From contig NW_024882988.1 of assembly GCF_019059575.1 (NCBI RefSeq), forward strand, positions 1-64,000: DNA of 64,000 bases, in the 5' to 3' direction. This DNA comes from Amphibalanus amphitrite (lineage: Eukaryota; Arthropoda; Thecostraca; Balanomorpha; Balanidae). The position numbers and the translations under genes are program-made. Of the stretch, positions 32,764-44,800 are shown piece by piece (position 1 is the first letter of the stretch; each line of letters starts with the position of its first letter). The notes beneath the pieces are model-generated. The model had not been told where the DNA came from. It saw only the letters and a list, made by a program, of their open reading frames with translations, and did not search any database.

Positions 32764-33244
32764 AAGAGGCATGCGTTTGTTGAGGCATGGGACCAACAAA
32801 AGTTCACCCTGTGAGAAGGGATTTTTTTCAGGAGGGGAGACATATATTTCACCGCGAGACTGCTACCTCATGGTAGGTAGATGGTTATCGCGGCCGCGGC
32901 GATGTGTCGCACATAATGCATATGGCGCCGTCTGATTGGTGAACATAGGTATTAGGTACCTAAGTTAGGTAGGTATCGCGGCCGCGGCGATATGTCGCAC
33001 ATAATGCATATCGCGCCGTCTGATTGGTGAACATAGGTACCTAACTTAGGTACCTATGTTCACCAATCAGACGGCGCGATATGCAATTATGTGCGACACG
33101 TCGCCGCGGCCGCGATAACCATCTACCTACCATGAGGTAGCAGTCTCGCGGTAAAATATAGGTATGTCTCCCCTCCTTAAAAAAATCCTTTCTCACAGGG
33201 TAAACTTTTGTTGGTCCCATGCCTCAACAAACGCATGCCTCTTA
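32764..33244. repeat. Long inverted repeat (foldback)
   Basis: The sequence from AAGAGGCATGCGTTTG at 32764 to about 32958 is repeated in inverse, with few differences, from about 33045 to 33244. The centre holds a further direct partial copy of the TATCGCGGCCGCGGCGAT segment. Arms of about 190-200 bases could form a large hairpin or cruciform. No transposase. Confidence 0.85.
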
Positions 33245-33414
33245 AGGTATCTTGAGGCGAACGGCGGACATATACCTAGCATACGGTCTAAAAGGAAGTG
33301 AATCTGAAAGTGTTTGTAAATAAAAGTTTTTTATGAGTAGGAAAGTATGCCCCAGCCCCCGTGTCAGGGAAAGTTTTCAAGCTGCCTTCCTGGATCCGCC
33401 AATGAACGTCTGAA

Positions 33415-33447
33415 ACGATGTAGGTAGGTAGGTAGGTAGGTACCTAG
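33415..33447. repeat. (GTAG)n microsatellite
   Basis: Seven or so tandem TAGG units around 33420-33445. Confidence 0.85.
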
Positions 33448-33531
33448 GATGCCTAATAGAAAGAAACTTCGTAAAAAATATACCTACCTCCCTAGGTATC
33501 GACACCCTGGGCTGAATATCATACAAATTAA

Positions 33532-34392
33532 CCCTCGCATGTGTAGGGGGGGGTCGGATGGACCCCCCCCCCCCATGGTTTTTCGCGAATAACTCGCGTA
33601 AAAAGCGGCCGATCGCGACGAAACTTTCAGTACCCTCGCATTGATCAATTTTACACCTACCCTGAAAATTTCATGACCCTGACCCAAATGACCTTTGACC
33701 TGTGATCTCTTTTCCGAGACCATGTTTGGCCGGAATCGCGATTTCGCGTATGTCGGCTCGCACTAGCCGCGTGTTTGCAAGCTTTTCGTGGTTTCAAACG
33801 TTCAAACATGTGATTTGATGTTACTCCCGTGTGTGTCAAGGTCACCTCAAGGTCAGGTCAGGTCATTGACCTTTGGTGACCTCGGGTGACCTCGGGTCAC
33901 TTTTTCGAGTTTTACATGTTTCTAGGCTAGTTTTTGGAGCTGAATTCGAATTTAGCAACCATTTGAACATTTACGAAGTAGTTTTGGTGACTTCGTAACA
34001 TGTTACGAAGCTGTCAGAGGCGGTTGACACGTACTACGAATACCCGTCACGACGCCTACTGGTTGACCTGACCTGACCTGACCCGACCTGGTCTAAATGC
34101 TTCAAGACATCATCTGTGATCAAAACTAACACGATATTCGTGATCAGCACCCCGAAAAACCCCTTAGCAGCCACACTTTACGACTTTCTAACAGGTCCCG
34201 ATTTTCCCGACTTTGGGTCAATGACCTAGGACCTTAAAATTGGGTATCATCGGCTTCCTCTCGTCACGGGCAACACGCTCGTTTTTTCCGCGAAGCTCTA
34301 GCTCGATCAGGGGCCAAACGGCAAGGGGGGGTCCAACCGACCCCCCCCCCCCTACACATTAGAAGCTGGCAAACGCCGCACACATGCGAGGG
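33532..34392 (+). mobile_element. TTAA-target MITE (copy h)
   Basis: Flanked by TTAA at 33528-33531 and 34393-34396. Ends CCCTCGCATGTGTAGGGG / CACACATGCGAGGG. Contains AGGTCA/TGACCT arrays at 33840-33895 and 34063-34092, and G/C-run hairpins at both ends. Confidence 0.88.
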
Positions 34393-34591
34393 TTAAAATG
34401 ATATGCATTATGCAAATATTGTTGAATTGAAGCACGATCAATGTATTGTGAGCATTTTTTTCGGAATCAGTCATTCTTATTTGTATTGTCTTCTTTGAGC
34501 AACGGGCATGTTTGCGTCCATTTGTGGTTTCCCCACAGGAGTGCTCACGGGTGGACTCCGGCTCCGTAAACTCGTCCGTTCAAACATTTAA

Positions 34592-35769
34592 CCCGCGCCC
34601 CACTGGGGGGGGGGGCTATTTATAGCCCCCCCCCTCCCGTTTTTCTGCAATAACTTCCAAACCGCTTGACGTATCGACGCCACACTTCCAGTACCTTAGG
34701 CTGCATCAATTTGACACCTTGTGTCAAAATTTGAACTTCGTAACTACTATAGGTCGGCCGGAAATGACGTTAGAGTGACGTCATATTCGGCCGATTTCGA
34801 CGCAAAACATTGAACCAGGGCAATCGCTCCCAAGAGCTCAGTTTTTAAGCTAGATCCAATTTCTTTGCATGAGATGACTCAGAATAGACTGCGCTATCAA
34901 ACTGCTATCTCGGATTTTCGAAATTTTGAAAATTTCGAAAATTATATATTATAATATCCAAAATTTATATTTTTACATTTTTTTCAAAAAGTTTTTAACT
35001 TTTCGAAAAACCGGAATATATGTGATAGAACGCATTATTATGACTAACTCTAGCAAGTTTTAGCTAAATATCTGCAAAGATAGCTAAGTTTTACGCATTA
35101 TTGCAAAAAATTCATAATTATTAATTTTTCAAATCAATTTTTCAGCACGTATTTGACATCGTACGCCAACATAAATAGCACCATCGTGTTCCTGAGCTCA
35201 AACTGCATCTAATAGACACCTTTTTTGTTGAAAAATTTTAACTTCAAAATTTGACCTTTTTTGACCTGAAAGTGACCTGACCTAAGAAAAATTCGACTCA
35301 AAATGACCTCGAATGACACAGACGACATCAAATTCGAAATCTCTGACCTAAATGGACCATAAAACATGTGTCACGTGACCGACGCATGATATAATATTTT
35401 CGTGACCTGTGATGACCTGACCTTGACCTGAAAATCAAAGTACAAGTTTGGTACCCTCAGGGTAACCAGAGCATCTGTTCCCGAGTGTGTGATCCAAAAA
35501 TGAGCCTGATCTGACTTGTAAGACGGCGGCCAGAGCCCAAAACGTGAACAAGCCAAAATGCTAATAATTTTTACTTTGACCTGACCTGTGACGTCATCGG
35601 TGACCTCGAGGTCAATGAAATTAGGTTTCGCTCGACAGTTTTTCCGGGGCTATCAGACGCCGTTTGAATTTTGACGATCGGCCCAGTAGTTTCGGAGTTA
35701 GGAGGGGGGCTATGAATAGCCCCCCCCCCCAGTAGGGCGTGTTATACGCAGACCCCAGCGGGGCGCGGG
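34592..35769 (+). mobile_element. TTAA-family MITE (copy e), first of three abutting elements
   Basis: Left flank TTAA 34588-34591, right flank CTAA 35770-35773. Ends CCCGCGCCCCACTGGGGG / CCCAGCGGGGCGCGGG with GGGGCTAT-type hairpins. TGACCT motifs at 35258-35285 and 35400-35425. Same subfamily as the reversed copy at 15149-16146. Confidence 0.85.
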
Positions 35770-35773
35770 CTAA

Positions 35774-36781
35774 CCCGCGCGGGGCTGGGGGGTAAATTTT
35801 ACCCCCCTCGCGAATTTTTGCAATATCTCAAAAACGGCGGCGCGCAGCGCCGCCAAACTTTCAGTACCTTTTCTTACATCAATTTGACACGTTCCCTGAA
35901 AATTTGAGCGAAATCCGTCAGAAATTTTTTTGAGAAATTGACGTTTTAGTGACGTCATGTTCGCCCCATTTTCGCCTCAAAAACGGCAAAATTGCAAACG
36001 CCGCTAACATCTTCATTTTTAAAGGAATCAAGACGTAACAAAAAAAGGTGATACGTAATTCTACTTTGTCTATCAAATGGCTATCTCGGTTTTTGAAAAT
36101 TTTGGATTTTGGCCCAAAATTTTTGACAAAATTTTTGAAAAATGAATTTTTTGGAAGTTCTAGACCTCGTACGGAAACAAAAATAGCACCATTCGATTCG
36201 CCGTGAAAAACTGCATCAGATAGACACCTTTTTAGGCCTTAACAACCAACTTCAAAATTTGACCTCACTTGACCTGACCTTGACCTGACCTCGACCTGAA
36301 ATTCATCCAGAGGTGGTCTATATCACTTATTGAGTGTGCCTATTGAATTCTATGAGTAAAATGACCCATAAAACATGTGTCGCACATGCCCTTGTCTATA
36401 TTTTGTTTTTTGGTGACCTGACCTGACCTGACCTGACCTTGACCTTGACCTCTGAATGATATTGTATGCAACGAATATTGTTTTGCTAGCCTAAGAACAC
36501 GTTTTGGGCAATCAGTCTCAGTCGATGACTCCATTCTTCGGCAACTACAGTGCAAGGCCGATACTGTAGAAACTTGCAGTTTGTACCCTTGACCTGACCT
36601 TGACCTTGACCTCAAACTTTAAATTAAGTACACGTTTTTAGTTGTTCGTGATGAGATCTTTCGATTGGCATTTGATTTTTCCAAATCGGACCATTAGTTC
36701 GGGAGATAACAGGGGGAGTAAAATTTACCCCCCCCCCCTTCAGCCCCGCGCGTTCGGCTGGAGACCCCAGCCCCGCGCGGG
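35774..36781 (+). mobile_element. TTAA-family MITE (copy f), second of three abutting elements
   Basis: Begins immediately after CTAA 35770-35773 and ends at TTAA 36782-36785. Ends CCCGCGCGGGGCTGGGG / CCCCAGCCCCGCGCGGG. GC palindrome CGGCGGCGCGCAGCGCCGCC at 35835-35854; dense TGACCT array at 36413-36453 and more at 36590-36613. Confidence 0.88.
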
Positions 36782-36785
36782 TTAA

Positions 36786-37825
36786 CCCTCGCCCTGGCAG
36801 GGGGGGGGGGTCGATGCGACCCCCCCCCCCCTAAGGTTTTTCGAAGATAACGTAAAAACGGCGGCGCGCAGCGCCGCCAAATTTGGCACAGCCTATGGGG
36901 CAACCTTTTTACATATGACCTGAAAATTTCAGGTCAGGGTGACCTTGGGTCAGGTCACCAGGTCAGAAAAACCGGTACAAGGTCATGGTCAAATTTCAAT
37001 TTTCTTTTTGCACCTGTCCAACTCACAGTTTTCGACTGATTTCCTTCAAACTTTCAGGAAGTGCTAAGTTCACCGAGTTGTATAACATATAGTCCGGTTT
37101 TTTTGAGGTCACTGACCTGAGGTCAGTTAGAGGTCATTACGTCGTAATGTTAAGCCTATGGGAAAATACTAAATTCGGAAAATACTGGAGATATCCGCTT
37201 CGTTTGATCTTTTTTTGTGCTTTGAAACCACGGTACTTAACAGCAGGTCACTTGGTGCTTCTTTGTTTGGTGTACTTATCCATGGGTCAGGTCAAATGAG
37301 GTCAACTGAGGTCAAATGACGTTTTTGCCAATAACTTGGCACATAATGATGCTAGAGCTTAAAAAATTGTATCATTGTGTTCCTGGTGATCAGCCGAATC
37401 AAATGATATGCGATATGATGCAATTTGGGTAACTTAAACTTAATTTATTAAGTTAAGTTTACTCAAAATTTAAGAAAAACTTTAAGTACACCTAAGCAAG
37501 CTAAAAAGTATATCATTCGACGCGCCTTGACGTGCTGAGTTCACTGGTGCTTTTCTTTTTGCTCTATCTTACTTAGATCAAAAGTTATAAGCGAAAAACT
37601 TTTGACCTGTTTTTAGCGAAATTTTTACATTTATACCCCCCAAAACCCCCCTAAATATTGACCTAGAGCAACCAAATTTGCACAGGGGCGAGAACTCCGG
37701 GGGGCCCACCTACCTACCAAATTTGGTGTTTCTAGGTGCCATAGGAGCCAATCGCGAGGGGGGGGGGTCGCATCGACCCCCCCCTGCCAGGCCGTGTTAT
37801 GAAAAATGCCCTGCCAGGGCGAGGG
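36786..37825 (+). mobile_element. TTAA-target MITE (copy g), third of three abutting elements
   Basis: Shares TTAA 36782-36785 with the previous element and ends at TTAA 37826-37829. Ends CCCTCGCCCTGGCAGGGG / CCCTGCCAGGGCGAGGG. The same 20-base GC palindrome lies at 36859-36878, with AGGTCA clusters at 36930-36968 and 37285-37320. Confidence 0.9.
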
Positions 37826-37829
37826 TTAA

Positions 37830-38800
37830 GCTAAACCTATTGGAAGAATGCCATCTAGGTTATTGCAAGATTCTTACGGATAGGTTATTATTGGGTTATT
37901 CTGTCAACAATCTACAGAAGTATAGATAGACACTCAAATTACTTTGCATACGGCTTTCGGTGGACTGAGGAACTGTCTCTGATTCGCCGGTCTCATGACG
38001 TCATAATTAGCAATACGTGAAATTACTCACCTTTAATTTACATTGGATTGATTGTCGAAGTGCGCAACGGTTGTGTACAAAAGCCAATTTGAAGTTGTTG
38101 AGTGACGATCATAGAAAAATTGCGTGAAAATCGCTATTACTATTTGGTATAGTTATAATATTGGTGGGTGATCCTTTTATATTTTGATTTGTCTATTCTT
38201 ATGCTGATAGCTATAACGGAAGCTTGACTGTATTAGATTTCAGTGTTATTTTATGCAACTCAAACTGCTCCCACTGCTCTTGTTCTGAAATCAAAATGAA
38301 AATGCTTGCTTTGAATTAAAATAAGTGAAATTTGTCACTAACAATACTTTAAGATAATTGCTGCCGGAATACAAGTTGAAGTGGTCCCTGTGATTTTTAC
38401 TTATAAATCCTGTGATCATCGTAGGTTGAAAGTTGATGACTAATACGCAACAATGGCATGATCGTTTATTGCTTTCCCTTTTGTCATACATTAAGTATTT
38501 TTAGTGTGCTTGTACTTTTTCTTTGTTAATACTGATACTCATTATGAAATAGAATAACTTAATGCTCTCTATTGATGATTTTCAGTGTTAGCTCATAGGT
38601 AGCTGACCTTTAATTGAAATTGAAATTCAAATAGGCTCTCATGAAAATGTTATGATCAAAATTTTGATCTAACTGGCATGCCTTATGTGCTATATAAAAT
38701 CCTGCACATGTTACTTAAAGTTCAAAGTTCCATCTTTATTTCTGTTTTGATGTAAACTTTCATTGACTGATAGATGCATTGTTATTCTTTTACCCTCAGT
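37830..38800. other. AT-rich region upstream of the first recognised PAN3 exon
   Basis: Plain AT-rich sequence without repeat termini. It probably contains PAN3 intron or 5' flank; no exon recognised. Confidence 0.4.
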
Positions 38801-38814
38801 TTTCCAGACAGATC

Positions 38815-41800
38815 ATGGATCCAGTGTTTGTTCCAATGTCAAGCTCGGGCCTTCCCGCTGGCTCCAGGCTGTCTACTTATCTTACAGTGAGTGTGTACTG
38901 TGCTTACTTACTTTGTTAGACTTCTTACTGTTTGCATGCCATTTTAATGTGATGCGTTAGATAACTGATCTGACCAGATATAGCAGCCCAGCTCCATCCT
39001 TTTCATTGGGAGCTAATTGGTCCTAGCCAGGATGACTTGCATTCATTAGGTAGGTAGCAGATAATAACACATTACAGAACAGTCAAACTCTGCAGTGTCC
39101 AGCTTTGGTGGTAAAGATCAGCAACCTTTGTAGAAGCACAAAAACACACTAGTCTAGATACTGACATTTCAAAATAAGCAATTTATTTTACTGGCTGGGA
39201 TGAAGCAGTACTATGCATATTATTGACTGTGTTCATAAAATGATGTTTCATGTGTTTATGCCTTCTGGGCACTGCTGTCTGGTAACCCTCTCCCTGCCCT
39301 GGGCGTCCCCGCAGAACCGGCGCGGCGCCGAGACGGCCGACCCGAGCGGCGACCTGGCCAGTCTGAACCTGGAGCCGGCGCTGTCGCGCGCCTCTGGCCC
39401 AGCGCCCAGCCTGCCGCACTCCGCCTCCACGCCGTCGTTTGCCTCGTTCAACCCGGCGCGTGCCGCGTTCGGCGTCCGCCGCGACCTGCTGAACGGTTCG
39501 CCACCGGACGCTGTCAAGACGGGCGACGACGGCGCGGAGGCGAGCTCACTCTTCCAGGTGAGGGGGATGAAGGACATCTGGCAGGAAGTCACCAGGGCTG
39601 GTAACCGATGGAGTTAGATCCCCACTACGAACCAACCATGAACGCTTGCTCAAGTTGGCCTATTTGGTGACAATGGTATCCTTATTGTGCTTTTGTGTCA
39701 TGGTTGGGAGGTTCTTAGTTTCAATGTCTCAATGTCGAGATGCAAGCGTAGGTATAACTGCGTAGGTGTTGACGAGTAATCTGATGAGGAGCCACTTATA
39801 TAACCTTCCGCGTTCACGACCGTGTTCGATATTCCTCCCCCGTGTTTACCCCCATGTTCCCTAACCCCTGCTACTCTCAGGAGCACGTGGGCGGCACGAC
39901 CTACTACTTCACTGCCGAGGAGGCGGCGGCGCAGAAATCTGCCGAGCCGCCGACCGTGCCGGCGCCGTTCACCGCCTATGTGACGCCGCCGCCTCAGGTT
40001 GCGCCCGGCCGCGGCGCCGGCTCCGCCAGCCTGCTGGGCGCCGCCAGAGCGCCGGCCGGCTTCTTCGCCAGCGACGAGCTGCGGGAGCAGATTCTGAAAC
40101 AGCAGAGTCTGATGCTGGTGCACCCGAACCCGCAGGCCTACCCCGGTGAGTGCAATCGATGATAGTGTGGTGACCGGTAATCGGTCCGAAACGGGCCGAG
40201 AAGGGGTGAGATTTTGTCAGCTGCTGTGTCTATTCCATCTCGCTCGACACTCTCCTTGGGTATCTAAGGCGGGCATGCTCATGTGTATTGTGGAACATGG
40301 TATGCCCTGTAACGAGCTCAGCGGCTATTATCTGAATTATGAACGCTCATCGGGGTCTGTAATGGACTCAGCTGCAGGCTCGTATCTGTGTCTCGATTGT
40401 TAACTTTACAGCAGGTCAAGTAACAAAGTCATATAACCTGTGTGTGTTTCCTCTACGAACACCGTGTCCTCTGCCCACAGAGCTGCCGACCGAGGTGGAC
40501 AGCTACCACGAGCTGTGTCCTCTGGAGCCTCCCGGACCGCTGCAAAAGTCGGCCCTCTTCAACTGCGTCACCTCTGTCTACAAGGCGACCAACGTCAAGA
40601 CGGGACAGTGCTGCTGCCTCCGGCGGATACACGGTTAGTGCAAATTGGATTTTTGGATTGTGGTGAATGGATACTTGTTTGGTGTGGACTGTCGACACAC
40701 GGTTAGTAGGGAGGGAGTTCTCAGTTAGTGGGGAGCGAATAACACTGTTGTGTTGTGAATGCTGGCTGCAGCTGCTAGGTTGGCGAATGTATTTTCGTAG
40801 TTCGTTCGTGGTGTAAATATTCAAATTGAATATTGAATGTTCATGTACGCGGAACTGAGAGCTTAGAGTGAGCCTCTCATGACTTATGCATGGTCTGCGG
40901 CCTTGCATCGGTGCTTCATTATACAATAGTTCGTATCTAAATCAGGGCTCTCTTTAACCTACCCTATATTGAGTAGATCTTTCTCCTTCAAATTCTAATC
41001 TTTACACTTGGGAGCTTTGATTGAATAGCCATTAACGTGACCTTTTTCCCTGATAAAAGGCGGGGCCAATCGTCCGAATCTACCCCCTCCCCAGTAATTC
41101 ATCGATCCCCTATAACCTCCCCACTCTCCCCGCTCCCCCCTCTCTGTCAGGTATGCGGCTGGCCAACACCAACAGTCTCCAGACGGTGGCCCAGTGGCGC
41201 AAACTCAGCCACACCAGTCTGGTGGCGCTGAGGGAGTTCTTCACCACCAAGGCGTTCGGTGACAACTGTGAGTGAGATGCCTCGGACGAGTGGTGATGGT
41301 CGTGTCACTGGTGTGTGCCGCCGGTGGGGTCGCTGGTGTGAGGAGAGTTGATTTGGGAAGAGAGAGGGCGCAACGGTCGCGGGACGGTGATGTGTGAGGT
41401 ACGGGGAGCGCCAGAGCAGGCAGTTTGTGCTGTTAAGTGGAATCCGGACAACGTTGTTGGTAACGTTCCGTTTCAGCCGTTTGTTCATGACGTGCAGTCA
41501 CGGTTTCTTGGATGACATGTCGTCCTCTGCCCCTGTCTTCCCCCGTCACTCCTCTCTCCCCAGCGGTGGTGACAATGGATGGTGACATACCCCGTCTCCC
41601 GCAGCGGTGGTGATGGTGTACGACTACTACCCGGGCGCCGAGACGCTGATGGTGCCGTTGGTGACCCCCCCCCCCTTGTCTCCCCCGCAGCGGTGGTGAT
41701 GGTGTACGACTACTACCCGGGCGCCGAGACGCTGATGGCGCGCCACTTTAGCCAGCCGCCGCAGCTGAACGGGTTCGCCGACCCGTTCCAGGACCCGAGC

Positions 41801-44800
41801 ATACCGCGGCCCTACAGCGCCCAGAAGAACGCCGTGCTCAGACAGAAAAACGGTTAGGTCGCATTCCTTCCTTGTATGTATGTATGTATATGTATGTATT
41901 GACACCAAAAGCCTTCCACATATGGCGTGGCGATTACGGCTTACTTGGGCTCCTGGGATGATTCCAAATTAGAACGTAATACGAAGAAAGGGATTCGGGG
42001 CTTTTGGGTTATTCGAGTTTCGGAATTTCTGGCACCTTGCAATTATTGTTTCTTCTTATCCAGCTGGAAATATGTTGCTCTTTGCCTTTTGTGATGTGTT
42101 AACAATTAAATGTCGTCACCTCATCATACTCGTAGCTTATCTTTTTAGCTGATATGTTCCTGCAAACACATCCAACACTGTACCGTTAAAGGGACCCTCC
42201 CACCTTAACATTAGTTTTGAGTTGAGATAGCCAAGTTTGCGGCCAGGCTCAGAAACCACCATTTATCCTGTTCGCAACCCCCGCAGCTTTATGGTGTTCA
42301 AGAAATTTCTTCCCTTTACTTGCACGGTGGGACCAGCGTGGTCCCTATCTCTTAACCATTACGGGAATCTGATGACGTCATCAGGCTTTCGAACGTCCGT
42401 TAAATGTTTGACTAAAACGTTTTGTAGCACGCGGTGGTATATGCTGCTTTGCGCGCAACAAATGCCGCACTTTCAAATAAAGTCGCTAGGAATTACAGCG
42501 GAGATCCCAAAAAGTAAACAAAAGTAAAAGTCTAATATCTTGAAAACCGGTGAATATTTTTCGATGAAATTTGGTAGATATTCGTTTTTGCTCTTTCTGA
42601 ACCGAGCGACATCACTTTCATGCCCATTCATTAACTTTTTTGAAGGTGGGAGGGTCCCTTTAACCCGGCCCCCGTGATCTCTGACAGCACTGATGCCCGA
42701 GGCGCTGATCTGGGGGTACATCATCCAGCTATCGGGGGTCCTGCGTCAGATCCACGCGGCCGGACTGGCGTGCCGTGTGCTGGATCCCACCAAAATACTG
42801 GTGACAGGTGGGTCCGGGGTTCAGAGCGGAGTGAGAATACTGGCTTAGCTCGGAGGCAGGCCGAGGGCTGGCTGGGAAGGGCTGCATCACTAAAGGACTG
42901 GCTCATGTCATCTGAGGAATGAAAACAATCGTGTAGATGATACCAATAATAATTGCCAACTGGGGTAACAAATCAATTTCAGGGCCACTTTCCGTGGACA
43001 GGCTCGTAGCCGAAGAATGGAGTTTCTCGCTTATGCTCTTCCACAATGGGAACTCAAGACTGTTGTATATGCCATGACTAGTTGGGATTGTTGTTGTTGT
43101 TGGTGTTCCCCTCAGGGCCGGCTGGGGCCGGCCTGTAACCCCGTGAGGGGCTCCTTGTGGCGGAGGTAGCCGGCGGCCAAGGCCGCCACCAGCTCGCCGT
43201 CCTTCAGCTGCTCTGGTCGGATGTGGATGTTGCCCGTCAGTCGCAGGCGGGCGCCGGCCAGGCACGGGCACCTGAGCAACACATGCTCCGGGGTGTCGGC
43301 GCCCTCTCTGCACACGATGCAGCGGGCTGCGGGGCACGCCTTGAGGTTGCCCTGCTGGCAGGTCGGGATGGGGCGCCGCCCGATACGGTGCAGATACTGC
43401 TCCGAGCGACCCCAGTGCCCGGCCCGCAGCTGGTGGACGTTGACGGCGGCATCTCGGTCGAGGTTTTTGAGCGGAGCCGGCATACGGTCCCGCATGATGT
43501 CCTTGAAGAAGCTGGACGGCCATTCCTGCCGCCAGCGGTGGGAGGCGCAGCGTGCGACGGCCTTCGTTAGCGTCCTCACGTCTGTTGCTGCTGCCTCCTG
43601 AGGTAGGCCGGAGGCTTCCTTGGCCAGCTCATCGGCCCTCTCATTTTCCCGCAGGCCGCAGTGCGCCGGGACCCACTGGAGGCGGATCGGTGACCCTCGG
43701 CTGGAGAGAGCGAGTAGGTCCTCCCAGATGGAGATCCCTAGGTGAGTCGTCTGGGAGGAGGCGCCGCTCTCCAGCATCCTCAGGGCGGCCTGGCAGTCGG
43801 TGCAGATGACTATTGGGTCGTCTGCGATGTCGGCGTCGGCGTCTCGGATGGCGTTCAGGGCCGCCTTCAGGGCACACAGCTCTGCCCGCGTACTGGAGCA
43901 GAGCTGGCCCGCTGGGACTCGGACCTCCCGAGTCTCTCCCGACGGGAAGGTGATGGTGGCACCGCCCCCGCCTTGGGAGACGCCTCCCTCCGCCGAGCCG
44001 TCCGACCATATCCAGGTGGCGCGGGGCGGCAGTTGTTCCAATGTGGCCTCTGCCGCTCCCCTCCGTATGTGCGCAGGGGCCGCTCTCTGGCCGCCGGGGC
44101 CGACTTCCAGGCAGAACGTCACGGCTTCTCCATGGTGGTCCCACGGTGGGATAGTCTTTGTAGGGCGTCCTTCCACTTTGACGTCGGCCGCGCCTGTCCA
44201 AGCCAGGGCGCGGTGGCCGACGTCACGCCATCCGGTGGTCGTCCTCAGGCGGGGCGCGACGTGCATCTCGCCGACGGCGTGGAGCGGGTCGTCGCCGGGC
44301 AGCGAGGCGGCCAGGCCCACCATGCGGGCGGCCAGCGCCGGGCATCGTACTCGCGCCGGCGGGATGCCGGCCTCGGCCATCAGCGGCGCGGTCGGGGTCG
44401 AGGCCGTGCATCCAGTGACCGCACGGGCCGCCGCTCGCAGCTCCCGCTCGATCAGCTCGACGTGAGCTTCAGACGCCGCCGGGAGCCACGCTGCTGCCGC
44501 GTACTCCAGGGCGCCCCGAACGTATCCGTTGGCAACGGTCCGTAGTTGCGCCTCCTGGAGGCCCCAGCTGCGACCGGTCAGCTTCCTCAGCTGAGCCGTC
44601 CTGGGCTTCACTTTCCGGCGCAGGTTCTTGCAGTGTTCCCCGAAGTGGAGGAGTCTGTCGAAGGTGACTCCTAGGAGTCTCAGGTGCGGGGATCCTTTGA
44701 CCGATGTTCCGGCCACCTTGATCTGGAAGTCCTTGGCGTCATGGGACCACTGGGAGAGGACCAGGGCCTGGGTCTTCTCCCCGGCGATCACCATCTTCCA

